Origin: Aquimonas sp.
GTDB lineage: Bacteria > Pseudomonadota > Gammaproteobacteria > Xanthomonadales > Xanthomonadaceae
Reading direction: 5' to 3'
Length of the DNA: 64,000 bases
NCBI GenBank assembly: GCA_022241605.1
Contig: JAKOMQ010000009.1
Span: 62,001 to 126,000, forward strand
Shown here: one piece after another, positions 40,483 to 52,866 of the stretch
Position numbering within the stretch: position 1 is the stretch's first letter
How the letters are laid out: the number at the start of each line of letters is the position of its first letter
The notes under the pieces: model-generated
The model's database searches: none
What the model was told of the DNA's origin: nothing
Seen by the model: only the letters and a program-made list of their open reading frames with translations
Made by a program: the position numbers and the translations under genes

Positions 40483-41124
40483 CTAACGCGCCCCCTGTGC
40501 CTGCTGGACGGAAGCGGCGGCCACTTCGGCCTGCTCATCCTCGTCCAGGTAACGGTAGGTCTTGACCGTGCCTTCCAAAACCAGCGCACCGCCGCGGTCG
40601 TCGCGCGGTCGCAGCGAGATGTCATGCATGGTCATGATGACAACGCGAGGCAACGAAGCCACGCCGCTGACGAAATCGCCGAACTGGTGGTAGCTGCCGA
40701 CCATGCGCAGGCTGATCGGCTTCTCGGCGTAGAACTCGCGGCGGATCTCCGGCTGTGGCTGGAACAGCTCGTTCTGGATGCCCGCCGCCAGCGCGGTCTG
40801 CGAGATGTCGACGATCAGGTCGGGCATTTCGGTGCGTGAGGGCAGCTGGCGCAGCATCTGCTGGAGCATGGCCTCCATCTCCGCCAGCTGCTCGCGCAGC
40901 GGTTCGAGGTTTACGGCCCTGGCCTGCTCGGCCTCGAAATCGCGCTTGAGGGTCACTTCGGTGCGCTTGAGCGCTTCAAGCTGGTCCTGCTGGTTGCTGA
41001 TGAAGAACCACCAGCCCAGGAACAGGATCACCGCCACCACGATGGCGCAAAAGACCGCCTTGACTGCGGCCGGCCACGCGCCTGCGTTGTTGAAGTCGAG
41101 ATTGCTGAGATCGAAGTCCTTCAC
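40483..41124 (-). CDS. pilO: Type IV pilus inner-membrane protein PilO
   Basis: 213 residues. One transmembrane helix (AVFCAIVVAVILFLGWWFF), a coiled coil (QQDQLEALKRTEVTLKRDFEAEQ) and a ferredoxin-like periplasmic domain (LRMVGSYHQFGDFVSGVASLPRVVIMTMHDISLRP). It pairs with PilN in the alignment complex. It overlaps pilN by 4 nt. Confidence 0.95.
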   Translation of the reverse strand: MKDFDLSNLDFNNAGAWPAAVKAVFCAIVVAVILFLGWWFFISNQQDQLEALKRTEVTLKRDFEAEQARAVNLEPLREQLAEMEAMLQQMLRQLPSRTEMPDLIVDISQTALAAGIQNELFQPQPEIRREFYAEKPISLRMVGSYHQFGDFVSGVASLPRVVIMTMHDISLRPRDDRGGALVLEGTVKTYRYLDEDEQAEVAAASVQQAQGAR

Positions 41125-41713
41125 AGCTGTCCTCCCGAGGCTTCGAGGAACTCGTCCTCCTCGCCCTCGCCGACCGGGCGGGTAACCTGCACGCTCAGTG
41201 AGAACCGGAACGGCAGGGCGCGGTCATCGCCCTTGGCCTCGATGATGGTGAGGTCCGGGCGCGACATCCAGCCGGAAGCCTCGATATTGCGCATGTAGGA
41301 AGACACCCGCGCGTTCGACTGGGTGAGCCCCTCGAGCGTGAGCTGACTGCCCACCTGTTTGACCGAGGTCAGCCGCACGCCATCCGGCAGTGTCCGAACC
41401 AGATCGTCGAACAGGTGGACCATTTGCGAGCGGTTGGCCTGCAGCTGCTCGATCACCTGCTTGCGCGCCAGCAGGTCGGATTTTTTCTTCTCGAGCTGTT
41501 CGATCTCGGCGGTCTTGGCCTTGAGCGCGGCGATCTCTCGCTCCAGAAGCTGGTTGCGCTGCTGCTGGTTGCTGACGAGACCGTCGAAGTACTGGACGGC
41601 ACCAAACGCCACCAGGATGGCGAGCACGGCACAGGTGCCGACGAGACCGAAGAATTCGTTCTGGCGCTGCTTTCGGCGCTCGGCGCGCCAGGGCAATAGA
41701 TTGATCTTGGCCA

Positions 41714-41714
<1 letters not shown>
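41121..41714 (-). CDS. pilN: Type IV pilus inner-membrane protein PilN
   Basis: 197 residues. Starts with the PilM-binding motif INLLPWRAERR, then a transmembrane helix (TCAVLAILVAFGAVQYF), coiled coil and a periplasmic ferredoxin-like domain (VRLTSVKQVGSQLTLEGLTQSNARVSSYMRNIEAS). Its ATG shares one base with the pilM stop. Part of pilMNOPQ. Confidence 0.95.
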
Positions 41715-43078
<1,364 letters not shown>

Positions 43079-45535
43079 ATGCGCCTGTTCCGCCGCCTGC
43101 TGCGCCTAGGATTGATCCTCGGCGTGTTCTTCGCCGCTCTTGGACTGGGCGCGATCGGCATCGCATGGTGGCTGATCACGCCGACCCTGCCGGACGTTCA
43201 AACGCTGCGCGACGTGCGCCTGCAGATGCCGCTCACCGTGCAGTCCAGCGACGGCAAGCTGATTGCCCTGTTTGGCGAGGCCCGGCGCCAGCCCAAGCGG
43301 ATCGACGAGATCCCCGAGGTTGTCAAGCAGGCGGTGATCGCGATCGAGGATGCGCGTTTCTACGAGCATCCGGGTATCGACTGGCGCGGCATCACCCGCG
43401 CGGTGTGGCTGCTGGCCACCAGCGGTCAGGAGCGCGTGGCGGGCGGCAGCACGATCACGCAGCAGGTCGCCAAGATGTTTTTCCTGAGTTCGGAGTACAC
43501 CTTCAAGCGCAAGCTGACGGAGATGTTCCTGGCGCTGAAGATGGAGCGTGAGCTCAGCAAGGACGAGATCCTGGAGCTGTACCTGAACAAGAGTTTCTTC
43601 GGCAATCGCGCTTACGGCATCGCCGCTGCCGCCGACTTCTACTACGGCAAACCGCTTGAGGCGCTCGAACTGCATGAAGCGGCCATGCTGGCGGGGATTC
43701 CCAAGTTTCCCTCCAGCGGCAATCCACTGACCAACCCGCAGCGCGCCGGCATCCGCCGCGACTACATCCTGCAGCGCATGCACGAGGTCGGCTTCATCGA
43801 CGCGAACCAGCTGGCGATCGCCCAGGCCACGCCAGATCCTGCCCGTCCGAATGAACCCGCGATCGAACTCGAAGCGCCTTTCGTGGCCGAAATCGCCCGG
43901 CAGTTCGCGATGGACCTGCTCGGCGCGGATGCCATGGCGGACGGACATCGCATCTTCACCACGGTCGACAGCCGGGGTCAGGCCGCCGCCAATGCCGCCC
44001 TGCGCCGCGCGCTGCTGGACTACGACCGCCGCCACGGCTGGCGTGGGCCAGAGGCGCGCATCGAGCTGCCCGACGGCGCCACGCCCGCCCAGCTGCAGCG
44101 GCTGCTGCGTGACTACCCGACCAGCGGGGGACTGCATGCGGGGCTGGTGCTGGAGAGCACGGCCGAGCGTGCGCTGCTGATGCTGCGCGACGGCCAGCAG
44201 GTCGAACTGCTGCTTGAGCAGGTCGCCTGGGCGCGCCCCTATCTCGATGAGAATCGCCGCGGCCCGGCCCCGCGCGCGGTCGACACCGTGCTGTCGGTGG
44301 GCGACCTGGTACGCGTGTTGCTCGATGACGAAGGCAGCTTCAGCCTGTCCCAGATACCGCGGGTCCAAGCCGCGCTGGCCGCGGTGGACGCCGACAGCGG
44401 CGCCGTGCGTGCACTGACCGGCGGCTTCAGCTTCGCCCTCAATAAATTCAACCGCGCCACCCAGGCCCAACGCCAGCCGGGCTCCAGCTTCAAGCCCTTC
44501 GTTTATGCCGCGGCTTTCGAACGCGGCTTCGGGCCGGGTTCGGTGGTGCTGGATGCACCGGTGGTGTTCCGGCAGCCCGATGGCAGCACCTGGCGACCGC
44601 AGAACGACAACGCCACCTTCGCCGGGCCGATGCGGCTGCGAGAGGCAATGGTGACATCACGCAACCTGGTCTCGGTGCGCCTGCTCGACGCCATCGGCGC
44701 GAGCTTTGCGAAACGCTACATCCAAAGCTTCGGCTTCAGCGCTGACAGCCTGCCGGAGAGCCTCTCGTTGGCACTGGGCACGAGCTCGGTCAGCCCGCTC
44801 GACATGGCGCGTGGCTTCGCCTTTTTCGAAAACGGCGGCTACCTGGTCGAGCCCTGGTTTGTCGATCGCATCGAAGACCGCGATGGCAACATCGTCTTCC
44901 AGCACTCCGCGCCGCGCGCATGCCGGCAATGCCCGCAGCGGCTGGGCGAGCCGCTTGCGGCAGGGCATGACGACAGCTTCGATCTCGGCCCCGCCAAGAC
45001 GCCCGCCAGCGCCGCCGCTGTGGATGCGCCGGCTGACAGCCTGTTGGCGCCGCGTCAGATCGATGAACGCACGGCGTATCTGGTCAATTCCCTCTTGCGC
45101 GACGTCGTCCGCCGCGGCACCGGCCGCAATGCGCTGGTGCTGGGGCGTAGCGATATCGGCGGCAAGACCGGCAGCACCAACGATCATCGCGATGCCTGGT
45201 TCGTCGGTGTTGGCGGCGGGCTGGCGGTGGCCAGCTGGGTTGGCATGGACGACTTCAGCTCGCTGGGCCGCGGTGAGTTCGGGGCCCGCGCTGCCCTGCC
45301 GATCTGGATCGACTACATGCGCGAAGCCCTCGACGGCGTGCCGGAAAGCCGCCAACCGCTGCCGACGGGCATCGCCACGGTGATGATCGATCCACAGACG
45401 GGTGCGCTACTGCCGCCGGGGAGCGCGGGCGGGATCGCCGAGATGGTGCGGGTCGAAGACATCTCGCGGCTGGAGCGCCGGGTGGCCGCTGACGCCCGCG
45501 TGCTTGAGCAGCGCGAGAGCTTCGACATCTTCTGA
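43079..45535 (+). CDS. mrcA: Penicillin-binding protein 1A (bifunctional)
   Basis: 818-residue inner-membrane peptidoglycan glycosyltransferase and transpeptidase. One N-terminal transmembrane helix, glycosyltransferase motifs EDARFYEHPGIDW, GGSTITQQVAKM, FLNKSFFGNRAYGIAAAA-like and LAGIPKFPSS. A PBP1A-type OB/linker part follows, then transpeptidase motifs SSFKPFVYA (catalytic Ser), SRNLV and GGKTGSTND. ATG 43079 (MRLFRRLLRLG) gives the normal N-terminus; the open frame upstream has no similarity. Divergent from pilM. Confidence 0.96.
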   Translation: MRLFRRLLRLGLILGVFFAALGLGAIGIAWWLITPTLPDVQTLRDVRLQMPLTVQSSDGKLIALFGEARRQPKRIDEIPEVVKQAVIAIEDARFYEHPGIDWRGITRAVWLLATSGQERVAGGSTITQQVAKMFFLSSEYTFKRKLTEMFLALKMERELSKDEILELYLNKSFFGNRAYGIAAAADFYYGKPLEALELHEAAMLAGIPKFPSSGNPLTNPQRAGIRRDYILQRMHEVGFIDANQLAIAQATPDPARPNEPAIELEAPFVAEIARQFAMDLLGADAMADGHRIFTTVDSRGQAAANAALRRALLDYDRRHGWRGPEARIELPDGATPAQLQRLLRDYPTSGGLHAGLVLESTAERALLMLRDGQQVELLLEQVAWARPYLDENRRGPAPRAVDTVLSVGDLVRVLLDDEGSFSLSQIPRVQAALAAVDADSGAVRALTGGFSFALNKFNRATQAQRQPGSSFKPFVYAAAFERGFGPGSVVLDAPVVFRQPDGSTWRPQNDNATFAGPMRLREAMVTSRNLVSVRLLDAIGASFAKRYIQSFGFSADSLPESLSLALGTSSVSPLDMARGFAFFENGGYLVEPWFVDRIEDRDGNIVFQHSAPRACRQCPQRLGEPLAAGHDDSFDLGPAKTPASAAAVDAPADSLLAPRQIDERTAYLVNSLLRDVVRRGTGRNALVLGRSDIGGKTGSTNDHRDAWFVGVGGGLAVASWVGMDDFSSLGRGEFGARAALPIWIDYMREALDGVPESRQPLPTGIATVMIDPQTGALLPPGSAGGIAEMVRVEDISRLERRVAADARVLEQRESFDIF

Positions 45536-45677
45536 ACCCTGGGCCGGACCCGCACTGGCGCGGCCCGGAGTCTGTCATTTCCTGCACGAAACGCTCCGCT
45601 ATGCTCGGCGTCGAGGCGCGGGCCGGAATGCATGGCCTGCGCGGATCTCTTCGCGCATCCAGCAGGGGAAGGGCGCC

Positions 45678-46301
45678 ATGCGACACGCCGTTCAGCACAG
45701 CCGCACCCGCATCCGCGAAACCCGCCAGCGTCTCGCCCACGAGGCTGCGCGCCTGATGGCCGAGGGCGGGATCCGCGACTTCCAGCAGGCCAAGACGCGC
45801 GCCGCCGCGCGCCTCGGGGTGGTCGACGAGGCGGCCCTGCCCCGCAATGCCGAGATCGAGGAAGCCCTGCGCGAGTACCAGCGCCTGTTCCAGGGTGGGG
45901 AGCGGCCGCGCGAGCTGCAGCGGCGGCGCGAGGCCGCCGTTGAGGCCATGCAGTTCTTCGCGCGCTTCGATCCACGTCTGGTCGGCGCCGTGCTGGACGG
46001 CTCGGCGGATGAGCACGCCTCGGTCTGCCTGCAGCTGTACTGCGACGAGCCGGAGCAGGTGCCGCTGTTCCTGGCCGAACGCGGGATTCCGATCGAGGAG
46101 CGGAGTCGGCGGCTGCGGCTCGACCGCGAGCGCAGCGCGGTGTTTCCGGTCTTTGTCTTCAGCGCCGACGGCATCCCCATCGACCTCACCGTGCTGCCGA
46201 GGAATGCCCTGCGCCAGGCTCCGCTGGACGGGGCCGACGAGCGGCCGATGCGACGGGCATCGCTGGCTGCGCTGCAGGAACTGCTCGCGGCCGATCCCTG
46301 A
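45678..46301 (+). CDS. Conserved protein of unknown function
   Basis: 207 residues, soluble and largely helical at the N-terminus (TRQRLAHEAARLMAEGGIRDFQQAKTRAAARLGV), followed by LPRNAEIEEALREYQRLFQG and an alpha/beta C-terminal half (VCLQLYCDEPEQVPLFLAERGIPIEERSRRLRL, FPVFVFSADGIPIDLTVLP). I recognise this as a conserved gammaproteobacterial protein without assigned activity. Start ATG 45678 has GGGGAAGGG upstream. It lies 142 nt after mrcA and ends at a hairpin. Confidence 0.72.
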   Translation: MRHAVQHSRTRIRETRQRLAHEAARLMAEGGIRDFQQAKTRAAARLGVVDEAALPRNAEIEEALREYQRLFQGGERPRELQRRREAAVEAMQFFARFDPRLVGAVLDGSADEHASVCLQLYCDEPEQVPLFLAERGIPIEERSRRLRLDRERSAVFPVFVFSADGIPIDLTVLPRNALRQAPLDGADERPMRRASLAALQELLAADP

Positions 46302-46304
46302 ACG

Positions 46305-46334
46305 CGCGACGCCCGCCAAAAGGCGGGCGTCGCG
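46305..46334. terminator. Bidirectional terminator hairpin
   Basis: A 13-bp stem CGCGACGCCCGCC / GGCGGGCGTCGCG with loop AAAA, placed between the convergent stops at 46301 and 46358. No long T run. Confidence 0.6.
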
Positions 46335-46357
46335 TGCGGCAGCGCAGATGTACGCCC

Positions 46358-47653
46358 TCAGCGCGAGGACAGCGGCACGTAGTCGCGGACACCGGCGCCG
46401 GTGTAGATCTGACGCGGACGTCCGATCTTGGCCTCTGGATCGTTCTGCTGCTCAAGCCAATGACTGACCCAGCCGGCGGTGCGCGCGATCGCGAACATCA
46501 CGGTGAACATCTCGGTGGGAATGTTGAGCGCCTTGTAGATCAGCCCCGAGTAGAAATCGACGTTCGGATAGAGCTTGCGGGCGACGAAGTATTCGTCCTT
46601 CAGCGCTGCCTCCTCCAGCTTCATCGCCACCTCCAGCAGCGGATCGTTGACGCCGAGGTCTGCAAGCACCTTGTGGGTCATCTCGCGGATGATGGCGGCG
46701 CGCGGGTCGTAATTCTTGTAGACACGATGGCCAAAGCCCATCAGGCGGAAACCGGAGTTCTTGTCCTTGGCCTTCTCCACGGCCTTGGCAACGTCCTCGG
46801 GGCGACCGATCTCCTCAAGCATCTTGAGTACCGCCTCGTTGGCGCCACCGTGCGCCGGGCCCCACAGCGCAGCGATGCCGGCGGCCACGCAGGCATAGGG
46901 GTTGGCGCCAGTGGAGCCGACCAAACGCACTGTCGAGGTGGAGGCGTTCTGCTCGTGATCGGCGTGCAGGATGAACAGCAGATCCAGCGCCTTGGCCGCC
47001 ACCGGCGGCAGCTCAAGCGGCCCGGACGGCACCTCGAACATCATGTGCAGGAAGCGGTTGACGTACTCGAGGTTGTTGCGCGGATACCGGTTTGGCCAGC
47101 CAATCGAGTACCGGTAACAGGCGGCGGCAATCGTCGGCACCTTGGCGATCAGGCGGATGGCGGCAAGGCGGCGCTGGGCTGGATCTTCCATGTCCAGGCT
47201 GTCGTGGTAGAAGGCCGCCAGCGAGCCGATCATGCCGCACAGCATGGCCATCGGATGGGCATCGTGGCGAAAGCCGCCGAGGAAATTCTTGAGGGCCTCG
47301 TGCATCATCGTGTGATGCGTCACTTCGTGCTCGAAGGACTTGAACTCGGAGGCCGACGGCAGCTCACCCTGCATCAGCAGGTAGGCCACTTCCAGAAAGC
47401 TCGACTGTTTGGCGAGCTGCTCGATGGGGTAACCGCGGTAAAGCAGTACGCCCTGGTCGCCGTCGATGTAGGTGATCGCGCTCCGACAGCTGGCGGTGGC
47501 GACGAAACCCGGGTCGTACGTGAAGTAGCCGGTCTCCTTGGGCAACCTGGTGATGTCGACGCAAGGCGCGCCGAGGGTGCCGCGCAACAGCGGAAATTCG
47601 GCAGTCTTGCCGGCGGCGGAATCGGTGAGCGTCAGGCTCTGGCTCTCGGACAC
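46358..47653 (-). CDS. gltA: Citrate synthase
   Basis: 431 residues, the hexameric type II enzyme of Gram-negative bacteria. Active-site segments are [34 protein letters not shown] and [16 protein letters not shown]-terminal [22 protein letters not shown] is also typical. The start GTG 47653 is preceded by AAGGAG at 6 nt, which decides it over the 101-codon-longer open frame. It condenses oxaloacetate and acetyl-CoA, feeding the aceBA shunt encoded earlier in the window. Confidence 0.97.
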   Translation of the reverse strand: MSESQSLTLTDSAAGKTAEFPLLRGTLGAPCVDITRLPKETGYFTYDPGFVATASCRSAITYIDGDQGVLLYRGYPIEQLAKQSSFLEVAYLLMQGELPSASEFKSFEHEVTHHTMMHEALKNFLGGFRHDAHPMAMLCGMIGSLAAFYHDSLDMEDPAQRRLAAIRLIAKVPTIAAACYRYSIGWPNRYPRNNLEYVNRFLHMMFEVPSGPLELPPVAAKALDLLFILHADHEQNASTSTVRLVGSTGANPYACVAAGIAALWGPAHGGANEAVLKMLEEIGRPEDVAKAVEKAKDKNSGFRLMGFGHRVYKNYDPRAAIIREMTHKVLADLGVNDPLLEVAMKLEEAALKDEYFVARKLYPNVDFYSGLIYKALNIPTEMFTVMFAIARTAGWVSHWLEQQNDPEAKIGRPRQIYTGAGVRDYVPLSSR

Positions 47654-48053
47654 GGCTTGCTCCTTCGCGTGTGAAGCGGTGGTTCGTGGCGGCTGCAAGG
47701 CCGGCGGCGCGTCTGGCGCGCAGCGCGCGCCGCGGAGCCTGGGTGGCCACGCGCGGCTGCAGTGCAGCATATGAAAACCCGCGTCGGCGCCGGAGCACGG
47801 AGCGGGCCTGAGAATCCCCCAGCAAGCCGCGTGCCGCACGCCATTGTGGCGGCTCTGCAGGGCCGCGGAGCCTGCCGGGAATCCCGTCGAGTATGCCACG
47901 ACGCCCTGCATCCGCCAGTGCAACTTTGGTGAGCCTTGCGCGCCGCAGCAGGTCAAGCAGCGGACAAGCGAAGAGGCCCGGCAGATTACCTACCAGGCCT
48001 CCATGCAAACGCATCGTCAGAGCCGCAGGGCCGCGTCAGACGCGGCCGGCAAA
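47654..48053. promoter_or_regulatory. Region between rpmE2 and gltA
   Basis: 400 nt without a supported gene, upstream of gltA and downstream of rpmE2 (both minus). A stem GGCCGCG-TCAGA-CGCGGCC at 48029-48047 sits right after the rpmE2 stop and may end its transcript. The remainder should hold the gltA promoter; I cannot place the boxes. Confidence 0.4.
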
Positions 48054-48299
48054 TCACTTCGGGGCGTAGCGGCGACGGAACTTGTCGATGCGGCCGCCGG
48101 TGTCGACGATCTTCTGCTTGCCCGTGTAGAACGGGTGCGACTCCGAGGAGATTTCCACTTTGATCAGTGGATACTCCTGGCCGTCTTCCCACTTGATCGT
48201 CTCCTTGCTGGACAGCGTGGAGCGGGTCAGGAAGGCGAATTCGCAGGACACGTCCTGGAAGACCACGGGCTGGTACTTCGGGTGGATGTCGGCTTTCAT
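48054..48299 (-). CDS. rpmE2: 50S ribosomal protein L31 type B
   Basis: 81 residues. [29 protein letters not shown] and [24 protein letters not shown] match L31 type B (YkgM-like). Only one Cys is present, so the four-Cys zinc site of type A L31 is missing. Zinc-free paralogues are often Zur-controlled in other bacteria, but I see no Zur box that I can defend here. Divergent from the MscK-like gene. Confidence 0.93.
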   Translation of the reverse strand: MKADIHPKYQPVVFQDVSCEFAFLTRSTLSSKETIKWEDGQEYPLIKVEISSESHPFYTGKQKIVDTGGRIDKFRRRYAPK

Positions 48300-48376
48300 G
48301 GGTGTCTGCCCGGTTTCGGCGGGAAAAGAGCGGCATGATAACGTGCGCTGTCCATGGCCGCAAGCTCGAAACCTGC

Positions 48377-51300
48377 ATGTCCTTCCGCGCGCTGAGTCTC
48401 CTGCTGTTTTCGCACCTGATGCTGGCCCTGTCCCCGGCTCATGCCTCGGGCCCGGCGGACATCGACCCGCTGCGTCAGCGCCTGCAGCAGGATCCCAGCC
48501 TTGCCGAGCCGCAGAGACAGGAGCTGGCCGGCCTGCTGGATGCCGCTCAAGTGGCATGGGCCAATGCGGGCCAGCTGGTCCAAGAGATTGCCCTGCTGCG
48601 CACCGAGGCCAGCCAGGCCTCCGGCGAAAGCAGGCGCATCGAGCGCGAGTTGGCGCGCGACACCAGCACCGATCTGGCCCGCGCGCGCCGCGAGATCGAA
48701 TCCGAACAACGCCTTGACGGCCTGGAAACCCGGCTGGCCCAGCTCTACACCGAGGTCGAGCAGCTGCGCCGCGAACAACAGTCGGTGTCGGCCGCGCTGG
48801 CGGCGATCGCCAACGTCGGCGCGGTGTCGATCGGCCGTTTGCAGGAGGACATCGCCGATGCCGAGCGCAGCCTTGCCAGCAGCACTCCCGACGGCAGCCT
48901 CGCCCAGCGGGCCCGACGGGTCCGCGATGAGGCAGAGCTTGCGCAGCGGCGCGCCGAACTGGAGCTCGCGCGCACCCGCGAGGAAACGGGCAGCACCCGT
49001 CGAAGCCTGCTCGAACTCCGCCAGCGTCTGCTGCGCCGCCAGGTCGCGGAGCTGGAGCAGCTGGCCGGCTACGCGCAGGCGCGACTCGGCGAACGCAGCG
49101 AGGCCGAGCTGGCGGCGCTGGCGGAAACGCTGGCAATAGCCCAGCTGCAGGTGGCGCAGGCGCCCCCGTCGCTGCGCGCGGAGGCACAGCGCAACGTTGA
49201 ACTTGGCAGCGAGATCACTGCCTCAAGCCGGCGGCTGTCCGAGCTGCGCATCGACATGGCGGGCCTGCAGGCCGAACGCGAGCGCATCGAGCAGAGCCTG
49301 CGTGACACCGAGGCACGACTGGCGCTGGGCTCGGGCAGCGAGGCGGTCGGTGCAGTGCTGCTGCGCGAGCGGCAGCGCCTCGCTCAGCCGGAAAGCCTGC
49401 GTCGCCAGGTGGAGGCACTGCGCACCGAGAACGTGCAGGTGCGCCTGCGGCAGTTCGATGTCTCCGACGCGCTCGCGCGCCTGGAGGTTCGACGGTCCGA
49501 GCTGGTGACAAATGCGCTTGAGGGGGTTGACGACGATGCCGCCGCGGTAGCCCTGCGCGGCCAGATCGACACCGCGATCGAGACGCGCGGCGATCTGCTG
49601 CGACGCCTCGAACTTGGGCTGCGCCGGTTGGCCGAGCGCCTGGAGCAAGCCGAGGTCATCCTTGACCGTCAGCGACTTGACAGCCAACGCCTGGCGGACG
49701 TGCTCGATCGACAGCTGTTCTGGATCCGCAGCCACCGCTCCGTGGACGCCGCATGGTTGCGCAGTCTTCCGGAAGGCTGGGCCGATCTGGTCAAACCGGA
49801 CCGGTTTACCTTCACCACGCGACTGGTGTCGCAGCGCCTGCAGGAGCGGCCGCTGCAGGCGTTTGCCGGCCTGCTGGTGGTCGGCGGTCTGTTCTGGCTG
49901 CAGCGGCGCGCGCGCCGCGAGCTGCTGACGCTGTCGGTGCCGATGCGCAGCATCCGCGAGGACACCTACCTGCTTACGATTCGGGCACTGGCGTGGACGC
50001 TGCTTGCCGCCCTGCCTTGGGCGGTGCTGGCCTGGCTGGCCGGCCAGCTGCTGCAGGCCGCAGGCGAGCCCGGGCGCTACACCCATTCCCTGGGCACGGC
50101 GCTGGCCGCGCTGGCCGGCAACATCGCCCTGTTCACCTTCCTGCGCTGGCTGGTGATCGAGCGCGGGCTGGCACACGCGCACTTCCGCTGGACGCGCGCC
50201 CGACGCGCGGCGATCGCGCGGGCGGTGCCTTGGGCGGCCTCGCTGCTGCTGCCCATCCAGTTCCTGAGCACGCTGGCGATGATCCGAGGGCAGGATCTCG
50301 CGATCGATACCGCTGGCCGCAGCCTGCTCATGCTGTTCGCAGTCTCGACGATCGGGCTGTTCTGGTGGCTGTTTGCGCCTGGTCGGCTGTGGAGCCCGCG
50401 CGGCGGTACCGTCGAGCCGGCGCGCCTGCGCCAGCTGCTGCGCCTGGTGCTGGCCGGCCTGCTGCTGACCATCCTCGTGCTGACGCTTGACGGCTACGTA
50501 TACACAGCCGCGGTGCTGGTGCTGTGTCTGTGGCAGAGCGGCGGCGCGATGCTGATGGTGGCGCTGTTGAACGGCTTGCTCGGGCGCTGGTTCCTGCTCG
50601 GCGAACGGCGCTTGTTCCTGCGTCGTGCGGAAGATCGGCGGGCTGCGGCAGCTGCCGACGGCGACCCTATGGACCACGCTGAGCTTGCAAACGACGGCGA
50701 AGTGCCGCCTGAGGTCGAGGCCGAGCAGCTCGACATCCAGAGCATCAACGCGCAGACCCGCAGCCTGCTGCGCGCCGTCTCCATCATCGCCATGGTGCTG
50801 GGCCTGTTCTGGGTTTGGGCGGAAATCCTGCCCGCCCTGCAGCGCCTGGATGAAATCCTGCTCTGGCGCTTCACCGACCTGAACGAGGCCGGCGAGCGGG
50901 TTGCTGCGTTCGTCAGCCTTCGCAGCGCCGCCATCGGCCTGGCCGCCCTGGTGCTGACCGTGGTGGCCTCGCGCAACCTTCCCGGGCTGTTGGAAATCGC
51001 GCTTCTGTCGAGGGTCAATCTGGACTCGGCGACGCGCTACGCCATCACCAGCGTTTCGCGCTACGCCATCGTCATCGTCGGACTGTTGATCGGCCTGTCC
51101 TTCCTCGGCATGCGCTGGTCACAGCTGCAGTGGATGGCGGCGGCCCTGACGGTCGGGCTTGGCTTCGGCCTGCAGGAAATCTTCGCCAACTTCGTGTCGG
51201 GCCTGATCCTGCTGTTCGAGCGTCCGTTCCGGGTCGGCGACATCATCACCATCGGCGAATTCACCGGCAGGGTCACCCGCATCCGCACCCGCGCCACCAC

Positions 51301-51706
51301 GATCCTCGACTTCGACAACAAGGAAGTCGTGATCCCCAACAAGTCCTTCATCACCGACCGCTTGACCAACTGGACGCTCAGCGACCCGACCACGCGCCTG
51401 ATCGTCAAGGTGGGCGTGGCCTACGGCAGCGATACCGCGCTGGTGCACCGGGTGCTGATGCAGGCAGCCCAGGAGTGCGAGTACGTGGCCAGCGAGCCGG
51501 CGCCTCGCACGTGGTTCCTGGCCTTTGGGGGCAGCTCGCTGGACTTCGAGCTGCGGGTGTTCGTGCCGATCATCGAACAGCGACTGCTGGCGCAGAACGA
51601 TCTGCACGGTCGCGTTGACAGCCTGCTCCGCGAGCACGGCATCGAGATCGCCTTCCCGCAGATGGACCTGCATGTGCGCGAGCTACCCCCGCCGCGTAGT
51701 GCCTGA
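48377..51706 (+). CDS. Large mechanosensitive ion channel, MscK/KefA type
   Basis: 1109 residues. A signal peptide ([18 protein letters not shown]) is followed by about 450 residues of predicted periplasmic coiled coil, a set of transmembrane helices (about 500-900) and the C-terminal MscS channel. The channel has the pore and beta domain [37 protein letters not shown], then [19 protein letters not shown]. It opens under membrane tension to release solutes during osmotic downshock. ATG 48377 gives the signal peptide; the frame is open 25 codons further up. Confidence 0.9.
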   Translation: MSFRALSLLLFSHLMLALSPAHASGPADIDPLRQRLQQDPSLAEPQRQELAGLLDAAQVAWANAGQLVQEIALLRTEASQASGESRRIERELARDTSTDLARARREIESEQRLDGLETRLAQLYTEVEQLRREQQSVSAALAAIANVGAVSIGRLQEDIADAERSLASSTPDGSLAQRARRVRDEAELAQRRAELELARTREETGSTRRSLLELRQRLLRRQVAELEQLAGYAQARLGERSEAELAALAETLAIAQLQVAQAPPSLRAEAQRNVELGSEITASSRRLSELRIDMAGLQAERERIEQSLRDTEARLALGSGSEAVGAVLLRERQRLAQPESLRRQVEALRTENVQVRLRQFDVSDALARLEVRRSELVTNALEGVDDDAAAVALRGQIDTAIETRGDLLRRLELGLRRLAERLEQAEVILDRQRLDSQRLADVLDRQLFWIRSHRSVDAAWLRSLPEGWADLVKPDRFTFTTRLVSQRLQERPLQAFAGLLVVGGLFWLQRRARRELLTLSVPMRSIREDTYLLTIRALAWTLLAALPWAVLAWLAGQLLQAAGEPGRYTHSLGTALAALAGNIALFTFLRWLVIERGLAHAHFRWTRARRAAIARAVPWAASLLLPIQFLSTLAMIRGQDLAIDTAGRSLLMLFAVSTIGLFWWLFAPGRLWSPRGGTVEPARLRQLLRLVLAGLLLTILVLTLDGYVYTAAVLVLCLWQSGGAMLMVALLNGLLGRWFLLGERRLFLRRAEDRRAAAAADGDPMDHAELANDGEVPPEVEAEQLDIQSINAQTRSLLRAVSIIAMVLGLFWVWAEILPALQRLDEILLWRFTDLNEAGERVAAFVSLRSAAIGLAALVLTVVASRNLPGLLEIALLSRVNLDSATRYAITSVSRYAIVIVGLLIGLSFLGMRWSQLQWMAAALTVGLGFGLQEIFANFVSGLILLFERPFRVGDIITIGEFTGRVTRIRTRATTILDFDNKEVVIPNKSFITDRLTNWTLSDPTTRLIVKVGVAYGSDTALVHRVLMQAAQECEYVASEPAPRTWFLAFGGSSLDFELRVFVPIIEQRLLAQNDLHGRVDSLLREHGIEIAFPQMDLHVRELPPPRSA

Positions 51707-51750
51707 GCAGCCCAGGGGCGCTTCTCGACGAGCGGACGCGCAGGCCTCGA

Positions 51751-52671
51751 TCAGGCGATCGCCATCCGCAGCAGGGCATGAAAGCGCGCAAGCTCAACCC
51801 GGCCGACGATAGCCGCGTTGGGGCCGCGCGGGTCGCGGTTCATCCAGTCGACGCGGGTAGCGCCGCGGTAGAGCCCCTCCGCGAGTTCGACTTCGATGCG
51901 GTGGCGGCGAAGGTCGGAGGTGATGTCCGGCTCCAGCACCACCGCCATCGCCAGCGCATCCGCGCTGTGGAAGGCATCGCCGTGATGGGTGCGGATGAAC
52001 GCGCGAGTCTGGCGCGAGATCACGTCGTAGAAGCGTGCCAGTTCGCCGCCCGCGGCCAACCAGTCGGCGAACTCCGCGTCGGCGACGGTATGGCCGAGGG
52101 TGGCCTCCCAGTCGACCAGCTCGAAGTCCGGCCACGCGTCGAACACCACTCGCGCCGCCTCGGGATCGAAGTGGATGTTGAACTCGGCGCTGGCGGTGAT
52201 GTTGCCGTGGGCGGTGACTGCGCCGCCCATGACCAGCAGGCGCGAGACACGCGACGGCAGCGCCGGGTCGAGACGCAGGGCAAGGGCCAGATTGGTGAGC
52301 GGGCCGAGGGTGACCAGCGTGAGTTCCCCCGCGTGTTCGCGCGACAGCCGCAGGATGGCCTGGACGGCGTGCTCGGGCTCTGCCCGGCGCTGCGCGGGCG
52401 GCAGGCCAGCATCGCCGAAACCGTCGCGTCCGTGCACGTAGGCCGCATCCGCCGCCGGCAATACCAGCGGACGGTCGCAGCCGGCAAACACCGGCACCGT
52501 TGCGGCGCAGCGCTCGACCAGGCGCAACGCGTTCGCCACCGTGTGCTGCAGGCCGACGTTGCCGGCGCTGACCGTGATGCCGACAACCTCCGCCGCCGGA
52601 TGGCGAAGGGCCATCAGCAGGGCAAGCGCGTCGTCTACGCCCGGATCGGTGTCAATTAGGAGTTTCTGCAT
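51751..52671 (-). CDS. Inosine/uridine-preferring nucleoside hydrolase
   Basis: 306 residues. The calcium-binding motif DTDPGVDDALALLMAL is at the N-terminus; TLGPLTNLALALRLDP, GGAVTAHGNITASAEFNIHFDPEAARVVF and a late His/Asp region (HHGDAFHSADALAMAV) complete the active site. It hydrolyses ribonucleosides to base and ribose for salvage. Substrate preference cannot be told from sequence. AAGGACG precedes ATG 52671. Convergent with the MscK-like gene. Confidence 0.92.
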   Translation of the reverse strand: MQKLLIDTDPGVDDALALLMALRHPAAEVVGITVSAGNVGLQHTVANALRLVERCAATVPVFAGCDRPLVLPAADAAYVHGRDGFGDAGLPPAQRRAEPEHAVQAILRLSREHAGELTLVTLGPLTNLALALRLDPALPSRVSRLLVMGGAVTAHGNITASAEFNIHFDPEAARVVFDAWPDFELVDWEATLGHTVADAEFADWLAAGGELARFYDVISRQTRAFIRTHHGDAFHSADALAMAVVLEPDITSDLRRHRIEVELAEGLYRGATRVDWMNRDPRGPNAAIVGRVELARFHALLRMAIA

Positions 52672-52866
52672 GGGTTCGTCCTTGGCCTACGAAAGCAACG
52701 TGAAAGAGGGCGGCGCGATGCAGCGCATCCGCAGGCGGATGCAGCTGACGCGAGAGAGCGTGCGGCATCGCCCCGCCGCTGCGCCCGAAGGCGCTGCAGC
52801 CGGGGTGTATCATTGCAGGCTTGCCGCGCGGCCGTGCCGGGCCGCGCCGCGCTCCGACCTTCGCCC